Source of the DNA: Micrococcaceae bacterium UBA4005
Lineage (GTDB): Bacteria; Actinomycetota; Actinomycetes; Actinomycetales; Micrococcaceae
Reading direction: 5' to 3'
Assembly (NCBI GenBank): GCA_002384315.1
Contig: DGBL01000121.1
Location: 677 to 12,075, forward strand
DNA: 11,399 nt
Numbering within the stretch: position 1 is the first letter of the stretch; each line of letters starts with the position of its first letter. The notes under the pieces were generated by a model. That model saw only the letters and a list, made by a program, of their open reading frames with translations, was not told the DNA's origin and did not search any database. This document shows positions 5,209 to 11,399 of this stretch, one piece after another. Position numbers and translations under genes: made by a program.

Positions 5209-5237
5209 TTGACTTAATCGAACACATATTCGAATAT
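5209..5237 (+). promoter_or_regulatory. Putative promoter of the imuA'-imuB-dnaE2 operon
   Basis: TTGACT (5209-5214, five of six to the -35 consensus) and GAATAT (5232-5237) are 17 nt apart. GAATAT ends 6 nt before the GTG of imuA', so transcription would start at or beside the start codon. The LexA box fills the spacer. Confidence 0.6.
5218..5233 (+). promoter_or_regulatory. SOS box (LexA binding site)
   Basis: TCGAAC-ACAT-ATTCGA matches the actinobacterial/Gram-positive LexA consensus TCGAAC-N4-GTTCGA with one change in the right half (A for G). It lies between the -35 and -10 of the imuA' promoter, where bound LexA blocks RNA polymerase. DNA damage would release it and induce the mutasome operon. 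Confidence 0.88.
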
Positions 5238-5243
5238 TAACTG

Positions 5244-5960
5244 GTGACACCACCAGCAGTCGGCACCGCGCTTCAGGCACAGATCAATCACATGCAGTCC
5301 AGCAAACTGGGCTCTAGGACGCTTCCCACTATGCCCGCGTTAGCCAAAATCCTTCCCGGCGGAGGGCTGCAGGCAGGGGGGAGCTACTCGGCGCAGGATT
5401 CAACCACTCTGGCACTGGCGCTGCTGGCAGGACCCTCCGTGGCAGGAAACTGGTGCAGCGTGGTGGGAGTCCCCGGGTTCAGCCTCGAGGCGGCCGTGGA
5501 ATATGGAATCAATCTGGACCGGTTAGTGCTGGTTCCCTACCCGGAAAAGCACTGGCTGGCCGTCGTCTCCTTATTGATTGACATCGTTTCGGTGGTCCTC
5601 ACCCGCGCTCCGGACCATATCGCGCCCGCGGACGTTGCCCGGCTCAAAGCACGGCTGCGGAAACGCGGTGCGGTGCTCCTCACCCTGGGGAGTTGGCAAC
5701 ACAGCGATTCGATTCTTCGCATCGCTGAAAGCGAATGGGGTGGCCTGGGTTCGGGAACCGGACACCTGCGCACCCGTCGGATGAAAATTACGGCGACCCA
5801 CCCCTCCGGGCGTTCCCGTCATTCCACCCTCTGGCTCACGGACTTGCACCGCAAGCCTTGGACTACGGCAGTGCCGACTTCGGAGGATCAGCGCATCCTG
5901 CCAACCGCAGACAAGGAACTGGCCCAAAAAGCTCTCTGGCCCCGGCTGGTCGGGTCCTGA
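5244..5960 (+). CDS. imuA': ImuA'-type RecA-like mutasome protein
   Basis: A 238-residue protein placed as ImuA' by size, weak RecA-like pattern and position before imuB and dnaE2. In mycobacteria ImuA' binds ImuB and is required for DnaE2-dependent damage-induced mutagenesis. The N-terminal part has a RecA/SulA-like strand-turn-helix, ILPGGGLQAGGSYSAQDSTT (residues 36-55) then LALALLAGPS. The place of the Walker A loop reads SYSAQDSTT, with no glycine-rich loop or lysine, so ATP binding is unlikely. WCSVVGVPGFSLEAAVEYGI and LDRLVLVPYP follow as RecA-like core strands, and RRGAVLLTLGSW as a later core strand. The C-terminus (about 175-238) is basic. The start is GTG 5244; no ribosome site precedes it and the proposed -10 ends 6 nt before, so it is probably leaderless. 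Its TGA overlaps the imuB ATG by one base (TGATG), indicating translational coupling. It is the first gene of a LexA-controlled operon. Confidence 0.85.
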   Translation: MTPPAVGTALQAQINHMQSSKLGSRTLPTMPALAKILPGGGLQAGGSYSAQDSTTLALALLAGPSVAGNWCSVVGVPGFSLEAAVEYGINLDRLVLVPYPEKHWLAVVSLLIDIVSVVLTRAPDHIAPADVARLKARLRKRGAVLLTLGSWQHSDSILRIAESEWGGLGSGTGHLRTRRMKITATHPSGRSRHSTLWLTDLHRKPWTTAVPTSEDQRILPTADKELAQKALWPRLVGS

Positions 5961-7543
5961 TGTCCGACCCACCGCCCTGCGCCACCCGGACCATGGCCCT
6001 ATGGTGCCCCGACTGGCCGCTCACAGCGGCTCTTCGTGAGCATTCGCTTGATGTCGATGCCCCCTTTGTCCTCACCGTCAAGGGGGAAGTGTTCGCCTCT
6101 TCCCCCACCGCCCGCCAGCAGGGTGTCCGACGAGGGCTGCGGGTGAGGGAAGCCCAGGCTCGCTGCCCCGGACTTACCGCGCTGGCCTACGATCCGATCC
6201 TTGACCGACGACACTTCGAGCCGGTCGTGGCCACCATGGAAACTGCCATGCCAGGAGTCCAGCTCCTGCGTCCAGGACTGGCTGCGGTCACAGTGAAAGG
6301 TCCGGCGCGTTTCTACGGTGGGGAAGAGAAAGCTGCTGGCATACTGTTCCAGGCCCTGGGCGACATAGGGCTGGACGACGCACGGATCGGCATCGCCGAC
6401 GGTGCCTTCGCTGCCGAACAGGCAGCGAGAAGCACCGAAGATCCGGGCAGCTCTTCAATCGAACCGTTGTGCATCATTCCGCCCGGGGCCTCTGCGTGGT
6501 TCCTAGGCACCTTTCCCCTCGATGTCCTGGACCAGCCCAAGCTGGCAGTATTGCTGCGCCGGCTCGGCATTACCTCACTAGGTGATCTCGCCGCCCTCGA
6601 CTTTTCGGACGTGCGTAACCGTTTCGGCCTGGAAGGCGCTATAGCCCACAGGCAAGCCAGCGGACTGGATCACCGCGCTCCCGTTGCCCGCGTTCCACCG
6701 CCACAACTCGACATCCACCTTGCGTTGGAACCGCCGGTGTCCCGCATAGACCACCTGGCTTTCGCCTTCCGGACCTCTGCCGATCTGTTCGTGGGCGGGG
6801 TGCGGAAGGCCGGTTTTATCTGCACTGCAGTGCAGATTGAACTGCGTCCCGAAACCGGCGAGGTCTCCACACAGCTATGGCACCACCCCCGCTGGTTCGA
6901 CGCCGACGACGTCGTCGACCGGGTCCGCTGGCAGCTCCAGGGAGGAGCAAACGGCGCCCACACGCTGACCTCAGCCATCACTGGAGTCACCGTAACTCCC
7001 ACCGTGGTGGAAAGCCTGGGCGAGCATGCCGATGGTTTATGGGGGACAGGAACGGATGAAGACATCCATCACGGGTTGTCCCGGGCGCAGGGCCTACTGG
7101 GACATGGGGCCGTGCTCACCGGGATGGTCTCCGGCGGGCGCATGCTGGCCGACCGTCAGATCCATATTCCCTGGGGCGATCCCCCGCCAAAATTTCCGGT
7201 GTCGGAAATAAGCCCGCCATGGCCGGGATGCCTTCCCGGGCCGGCTCCCGCCACGGTCTTCGCTCACGCCGTTCCTGCATTCGTGCAGGATACGCAAGGA
7301 AACAGCGTCGAGGTGGACTCCAGGGGAAGCCTCACTGCCGCCCCGGCCTTTTTCTCCATCGACGCAGCAGGCAGACGGCGCTCAGCGGTCACCAGCTGGG
7401 CTGGACCCTGGCCTCTCAATGAACGCTGGTGGGACCCGAAGGGACGCCGTCTGCATAGGTTCCAACTCGTCGACGAGTCCGGAGCCGCGTGGTTGTTGGT
7501 GCTCGAGGAGCACCATTGGCGGGCGGAAGCCAGTTATGACTGA
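5960..7543 (+). CDS. imuB: ImuB, catalytically inactive Y-family polymerase homologue
   Basis: A 527-residue Y-family polymerase relative that serves as the adaptor of the mutasome, linking DnaE2 and ImuA' to the beta clamp. MALWCPDWPLTAAL at residues 12-25 is the ImuB start block; active Y-family enzymes have a metal-binding Asp in this strand. The second catalytic motif, normally S-x-D-E, is LRPGLAAVTVKG here, so the acidic pair is missing and polymerase activity is not expected. Finger, thumb and little-finger-like regions follow: LLRRLGITSLGDLAAL is the helix-hairpin-helix. At 357-362 the sequence ADGLWG stands where mycobacterial ImuB has its clamp-binding QLPLWG, so the Gln is absent. 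The C-terminus (about 480-527, GPWPLNERWWD onward) is the Trp-rich block of actinobacterial ImuB. The ATG at 5960 overlaps the imuA' stop; an in-frame ATG at 5993 is an alternative. dnaE2 follows after 14 nt. Confidence 0.92.
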   Translation: MSDPPPCATRTMALWCPDWPLTAALREHSLDVDAPFVLTVKGEVFASSPTARQQGVRRGLRVREAQARCPGLTALAYDPILDRRHFEPVVATMETAMPGVQLLRPGLAAVTVKGPARFYGGEEKAAGILFQALGDIGLDDARIGIADGAFAAEQAARSTEDPGSSSIEPLCIIPPGASAWFLGTFPLDVLDQPKLAVLLRRLGITSLGDLAALDFSDVRNRFGLEGAIAHRQASGLDHRAPVARVPPPQLDIHLALEPPVSRIDHLAFAFRTSADLFVGGVRKAGFICTAVQIELRPETGEVSTQLWHHPRWFDADDVVDRVRWQLQGGANGAHTLTSAITGVTVTPTVVESLGEHADGLWGTGTDEDIHHGLSRAQGLLGHGAVLTGMVSGGRMLADRQIHIPWGDPPPKFPVSEISPPWPGCLPGPAPATVFAHAVPAFVQDTQGNSVEVDSRGSLTAAPAFFSIDAAGRRRSAVTSWAGPWPLNERWWDPKGRRLHRFQLVDESGAAWLLVLEEHHWRAEASYD

Positions 7544-7557
7544 GTCCCGGGCGCGCC

Positions 7558-10500
7558 GTGGCCTGGAGTAATCCTCCCCTGCCCTGGTCAGACTTCGAAC
7601 GGGCACTTTCAGACACCAGCCGGCCCGGTGAGCCGCCCGTGGGTGCCGACGGCGGGGATAGCCCGGGGTGGTCGAGAAAGCGCCAGCCTCACCAGCCTGC
7701 GTCTCCAGATCCCGCACCGGAGCCCTCTGGCCCGGGCATTCCTTATGCTGAGCTCCACGCTCACTCAAACTTCAGTTTTCTCGACGGAGCAAGCAGCCCT
7801 GAAGAGTTGGTCGAGGAAGCGCAGCGGCTTCGACTGCACGGGCTCGCCCTGACAGATCATGACGGTTTCTACGGTGCGGTGCGCTTGGCGGAAGCAGCGG
7901 AAAAGCATCCCGGGCTTACAACTATCTACGGGGCCGAGCTATCCCTGGACCTGCCTGGACCACAGAACGGGATCGCCGATCCGGCCGGAACCCATCTTCT
8001 CGTCTTGGCGCGGGGATCCGGCGGCTATCACCGGTTGGCCGGAGCCATCACCTCAGCGCAGTTGGCGCAGGGGGCGCAGAAGGGGCAGCCTCGGTACACC
8101 CTGGAAAGCCTCGCTGAACAGGCAGCAGGGCACTGGCTGATCCTGACCGGATGCCGGAAGGGCGCGGTGCGAAAGGCTCTGAGTGCTGCCGGCGAACCGC
8201 TGGCCCATAAGGAGCTGATCCGCGTGATGGATCTGTTCGGGCGCGAAAATGTGGCGGTGGAACTATATGATCACGGCAATCCGCTGGACTCCGCGCACAA
8301 CGACTCCCTGGCAACACTGGCACGTCGCCTGAAGCTACCGATAGTTGCAACCAACAACGTGCATTATGCATCGCCTTCCCACTATGAGGTGGCCACTGCA
8401 CTGGCAGCGGTGCGTGCACGGCGGAGCCTTGACCAACTCGACGGGTGGCTCCCGGCGGCTGGCGCCGCCCATCTTCGGAGCGGCGCGGAGATGGCAGCCC
8501 GCTTCAGCGCTTTTCCCGGCGCCGTCGAGCGCACTGTTGAATTTGCGGATGATCTGGCGTTCACGCTGCGGAGCGTCAAACCTGGGCTGCCCGCGCTGGA
8601 GTTACCTGCGGGGCACACCCAGATGAGTTATCTGCGCAGGCTTGTCTGGGAAGGAGCGGAGCGGCTCTATCCAGGGCGCGACGACGTCCGCGAACGCATC
8701 GAGCGCGAACTCGCCGTGATCGAAAGCAAAAAATTTCCCGGCTACTTCCTGATCGTCCACGATCTCGTCAGGTTTGCCCGTGAGCAAGGAATTCTATGCC
8801 AGGGCCGGGGCTCTGCAGCGAATTCCGCGGTCTGCTATCTGTTGGAAATCACCGCGGTGGACTCAATCAGATACCAGTTACCCTTCGAGCGTTTCCTCTC
8901 CAGCATGCGCGACGAGGAGCCGGATATCGACGTCGATTTTGATTCGGACCGGAGGGAAGAAGTTATCCAGTATGTTTACCGCACCTATGGCCGTTTCAAT
9001 GCCGCACAGGTAGCGAATGTCATCACCTACCGGCCCAAGTTCGCTGTACGGGATATGGCCAAGGCGTTAGGGTATGGCCCGGGCCAACAGGACGCGTGGT
9101 CCAAACAAGTGGAGCACTGGGGCGGTCTCATCTCCAGCACCGATCATGACATTCCGCAACCGGTGGTTGACCTGGCCCGTAGCGTCCTGAAGTTTCCCCG
9201 TCACCTAGGGATACATTCCGGCGGCATGGTCCTAACCGACCGGCCCGTGGGTGAAGTGTGCCCCATTGAACACGGACGGATGGACGGCAGGACTGTCCTG
9301 CAATGGGATAAGGATGACTGCGCTTGGATGGGGCTGGTGAAATTTGATCTACTGGGGCTCGGCATTCTCTCCGCCATTCAGTACACCTTCAACCTAGTTG
9401 ACCATCATCTCGGCGAGAAATGGGCATTGCACAGTATTCCCAAGGAAGAGCAGGGGGTGTACGACATGTTGTGTTTCGCGGATTCGATCGGAGTGTTCCA
9501 GGTGGAAAGCCGCGCCCAAATGGGCATGCTTCCCCGCCTGCAACCGCGCGCATTCTACGATCTGGTGATCGAGGTTGCGTTGGTGCGTCCCGGGCCCATC
9601 CAGGGCGGAGCCGTGCACCCGTATATCAAACGCAAAATGGGCGAGGAGGAGGTCCGCTATCTTCACCCTGACCTGAAGCCGGTGCTGGAGCGCACACTCG
9701 GTGTTCCGCTCTTCCAGGAACAGCTGATGCAGATGGCGATGGTGGTGGGTGGGTGTTCCGGTGCCGATGCTGATCTGCTCCGCCGCGCCATGGGCTCCAA
9801 GCGGGGGGATGAGCGTATCGAGTCGCTGCGGGAGAAACTGTATGAGGGGATGGAACGCAAAGGCATCCCCCCGGAAACAGCCGACGCGATCTACAACAAG
9901 ATCCAGGCCTTCGCGAACTTCGGTTTCGCCGAGAGCCACTCCATCAGTTTCGCGCTGCTGGTGTACGTCAGTGCCTGGTTAAAGCTGCACTACCCTGGAG
10001 CTTTCCTCGCTGCCCTCCTCCGTTCGCAGCCGATGGGTTTTTATTCACCCCAAACGCTGGTGGCGGATGCCCGCCGGCACGGTGTGGAAATCTTGCAACC
10101 GGATATCCTGCATTCCGCTACACACGCCACCCTTGAACCACTGGACGGCGTTGGGGAAGCCCAGCACCGGCAAACCACTGGCAGTGGCCGCTGCATCGAA
10201 GACCACCAACTGCCGGTCGGGCCGTTCGACCGGAGCATTCCCCTAGATTCGAGCATCCACCGCCGAGACGGGCGTTATGCGGTGCGGCTGGGTCTTGACA
10301 GCGTCCACTCCATTGGCGCCAAGGTAGCGGAAATAATCGTCGCCGATCGCGCGCGCCATGGACCCTTCGAAGATATGCACTCACTTGCCCGACGCACCGG
10401 ACTTGCCGAAAATCAACTGGAGGCACTTGCCGCGGCAGGAGCTTTCGAATCGTTGGGACTCTCTCGTCGGGCAGCCCTCTGGAACGCCGGACCCGCCTCG

Positions 10501-10980
10501 AGGGAAAGGGAAGGACAGATTGAAGGGACTGCGGTCTACCTCCAGCCTCCATTGCTGCCGGGCTTAACACCGGCGGATGTTATGAATTCGGACCTCTGGG
10601 CAACCGGAATTACGCCAAGGGACCATCCCGTGCGCCACGCCCGGCAAAGATTACAACGCCGTGGCGCACTCAGTGCGGCGGAACTCATGGTTGTCGCACC
10701 CGGCCAGCGCGTGGAGATCGGAGGTGTGGTGACCCACCGTCAGCGGCCCGCGACCGCGGGGGGAACCACGTTCCTCAATCTGGAGGACGAAACCGGACTC
10801 ATCAATGTCATCTGTTCGGTCGGTGTATGGCAGCGGTACCGGAGGATTGCCAGAGAAGCCAATAGTCTGGTGGTGCGTGGAATACTGGAACGTTCCCCGG
10901 AAGGGGTAGTCAATCTTGTCGCAGACCGGTTTGAACCCCTCAGGCTCAAAACCTCGACCAAATCCCGGGATTTCCGTTAA
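7558..10980 (+). CDS. dnaE2: Error-prone DNA polymerase DnaE2 (C-family, alpha subunit)
   Basis: An 1140-residue C-family DNA polymerase, the catalytic member of the mutasome, which extends past damaged bases with low fidelity. Domains in order: an unusual N-terminal leader (MAWSNPPLPWSDFE then a Pro/Ser/Gly-rich stretch, 1-60); PHP domain from PYAELHAHSNFSFLDG (H67, H69) and LTDHDGFYG (T99-G106); palm with GRGSAANSAVCYLLEIT; catalytic PDIDVDFDSDRREEVI with D458 and D460; third aspartate D597 in KFDLLGL, corresponding to E. coli DnaE D401, D403 and D555; fingers and clamp region with LFQEQLMQMA; helix-hairpin-helix; OB fold at about 1050-1130 (VEIGGVVTHRQRP to LVADRFEPL). All three metal ligands are present, so it should be active. 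A Gln/Ser/Arg-rich insertion at about 862-905 looks like a flexible loop. It is 14 nt behind imuB and starts at GTG 7558 with no clear ribosome site, so translation may depend on coupling. SOS-induced through the operon promoter. Confidence 0.96.
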   Translation: MAWSNPPLPWSDFERALSDTSRPGEPPVGADGGDSPGWSRKRQPHQPASPDPAPEPSGPGIPYAELHAHSNFSFLDGASSPEELVEEAQRLRLHGLALTDHDGFYGAVRLAEAAEKHPGLTTIYGAELSLDLPGPQNGIADPAGTHLLVLARGSGGYHRLAGAITSAQLAQGAQKGQPRYTLESLAEQAAGHWLILTGCRKGAVRKALSAAGEPLAHKELIRVMDLFGRENVAVELYDHGNPLDSAHNDSLATLARRLKLPIVATNNVHYASPSHYEVATALAAVRARRSLDQLDGWLPAAGAAHLRSGAEMAARFSAFPGAVERTVEFADDLAFTLRSVKPGLPALELPAGHTQMSYLRRLVWEGAERLYPGRDDVRERIERELAVIESKKFPGYFLIVHDLVRFAREQGILCQGRGSAANSAVCYLLEITAVDSIRYQLPFERFLSSMRDEEPDIDVDFDSDRREEVIQYVYRTYGRFNAAQVANVITYRPKFAVRDMAKALGYGPGQQDAWSKQVEHWGGLISSTDHDIPQPVVDLARSVLKFPRHLGIHSGGMVLTDRPVGEVCPIEHGRMDGRTVLQWDKDDCAWMGLVKFDLLGLGILSAIQYTFNLVDHHLGEKWALHSIPKEEQGVYDMLCFADSIGVFQVESRAQMGMLPRLQPRAFYDLVIEVALVRPGPIQGGAVHPYIKRKMGEEEVRYLHPDLKPVLERTLGVPLFQEQLMQMAMVVGGCSGADADLLRRAMGSKRGDERIESLREKLYEGMERKGIPPETADAIYNKIQAFANFGFAESHSISFALLVYVSAWLKLHYPGAFLAALLRSQPMGFYSPQTLVADARRHGVEILQPDILHSATHATLEPLDGVGEAQHRQTTGSGRCIEDHQLPVGPFDRSIPLDSSIHRRDGRYAVRLGLDSVHSIGAKVAEIIVADRARHGPFEDMHSLARRTGLAENQLEALAAAGAFESLGLSRRAALWNAGPASREREGQIEGTAVYLQPPLLPGLTPADVMNSDLWATGITPRDHPVRHARQRLQRRGALSAAELMVVAPGQRVEIGGVVTHRQRPATAGGTTFLNLEDETGLINVICSVGVWQRYRRIAREANSLVVRGILERSPEGVVNLVADRFEPLRLKTSTKSRDFR

Positions 10981-11008
10981 TCTCAGCTACCGTCCTACCT
11001 GGGTAGCG

Positions 11009-11398
11009 TCAGCGGCGTGGTTCGGTAAGACCGGCCTTGGCTCCGGCTCCTGTGCCCGCGTCCCGTGGCCCGGCCACAGGACGTCCCTGCTGCGCAAACC
11101 GGGCCGCTTCCGGCAAGAGGTTACTGACCCCTGCCGGGGGCGCCTTAAGAACAGTCTTCTCACCCGGTTGCGCGGGAAGCAATGGGGCCGGTGTAGGCGG
11201 ATCAGCCGGGCTCACTGGCTTCGAGGGAACGTCCGCAGGCACATCTACAGGAACGGCTGGAGGAACCTCCGTCACAGGCTGCGGACCGGGCTCCGCGGCG
11301 GGCTGTGGAGCCTTATCGCGCGGCGCACTGCCGGGCTCTTCAACTGGGACGCTCGCCGGAGGAGTCTCAACGGCTGTCTCGGGGAGTCGCTCAGCCTC
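11009..11398 (-). CDS. C-terminal end of a proline/alanine-rich protein, start beyond the window
   Basis: The minus frame is open from the right edge to a TGA at 11009-11011 and encodes 129 residues. They are dominated by Pro, Ala, Val and Glu (ERLPETAVETPPASVPVEEP, then repeated PVDVPADVP and PPTPAPLLP stretches), and then a less repetitive end containing VSNLLPEAARFAQQGRPV and AGTGAGAKAGLTEPRR. The composition suggests an extended, disordered segment. No membrane segment or domain is visible here. The frame has no stop up to the edge, so an internal GTG at 11275 is not a reliable start; the true start lies outside. It is convergent with dnaE2, 28 nt away. I do not recognise the protein; the codon pattern (GC-rich third bases) supports it being coding. 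Confidence 0.6.
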   Translation of the reverse strand, partial: EAERLPETAVETPPASVPVEEPGSAPRDKAPQPAAEPGPQPVTEVPPAVPVDVPADVPSKPVSPADPPTPAPLLPAQPGEKTVLKAPPAGVSNLLPEAARFAQQGRPVAGPRDAGTGAGAKAGLTEPRR

Positions 11399-11399
11399 A

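Noticed and set aside
5735..5959. Extension of imuB back into imuA'
   Set aside because: The frame is open but the extra 75 residues are an out-of-frame reading of imuA' and do not resemble ImuB; the overlapping TGATG gives a natural start.
9394..9939. 181-residue open frame on the minus strand inside dnaE2
   Set aside because: It lies wholly within conserved DnaE2 coding sequence and has no recognisable domain; long antisense frames are common in high-GC genes.
10986..11007. GCTACC/GGTAGC hairpin after dnaE2
   Set aside because: Six base pairs with a 10-nt loop and no T-tract; its position is suitable but the evidence is too weak.
1..11399. CRISPR array, insertion sequence or toxin-antitoxin locus
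   Set aside because: No regularly spaced direct repeats, no transposase or terminal repeats, and no small paired genes of known toxin-antitoxin type were found by reading the sequence.

Overview
The window looks like chromosomal DNA of a high-GC actinobacterium, most likely Arthrobacter or a related member of the Micrococcaceae. The signs are the actinobacterial mutasome operon (imuA'-imuB-dnaE2), an actinobacterial-type LexA box (TCGAAC-N4-ATTCGA), a CIRCE/HAIR heat-shock operator pair, a remnant of a GAF-ANTAR regulator, a DUF5997 gene, and several starts that look leaderless. The genus is an inference from protein style; no database search was possible.

Layout, left to right. (1) Positions 1-683, minus: a TauE/SafE (TSUP) membrane transporter whose C-terminus runs off the left edge. 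(2) 772-848, plus: tRNA-Val(CAC). (3) 902-2806: a stress block. It holds an hsp20 small heat-shock gene with a CIRCE element and a HAIR-like element nested in a 39-bp perfect palindrome, an SRPBCC-fold gene on the minus strand, and a divergent dps ferritin-like gene. (4) 2827-3642, minus: an enoyl-CoA hydratase. (5) 3724-4026, plus: an eroded GAF-ANTAR pseudogene with in-frame internal losses. (6) 4033-5180: a divergent pair of a LysR-type substrate-binding domain without a DNA-binding domain (minus) and a DUF5997 protein (plus), only 44 bp apart. (7) 5209-10980: the SOS-controlled imuA'-imuB-dnaE2 operon, the main feature of the window. (8) 11009-11398, minus: the C-terminal end of a proline/alanine-rich protein entering from the right edge.

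How the genes fit together: the mutasome consists of a catalytically dead Y-family adaptor (ImuB), its RecA-like partner (ImuA') and the error-prone C-family polymerase DnaE2, which carries out damage-induced mutagenic translesion synthesis. A LexA box sits between the -35 and -10 of the imuA' promoter. The left half is rich in protein- and DNA-protection functions (Hsp20, Dps), but I see no single operon joining them.

The most unusual points are the stacked CIRCE and HAIR operators on one hsp20 promoter, the decayed GAF-ANTAR gene, five genes with no clear Shine-Dalgarno whose start codons lie exactly 6-7 nt after a -10-like hexamer, and an ImuB whose clamp-binding motif has lost its leading glutamine. 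I see no mobile element, CRISPR array, phage gene or clearly new multi-gene system. No stretch over 300 bases lacks a gene or regulatory annotation.
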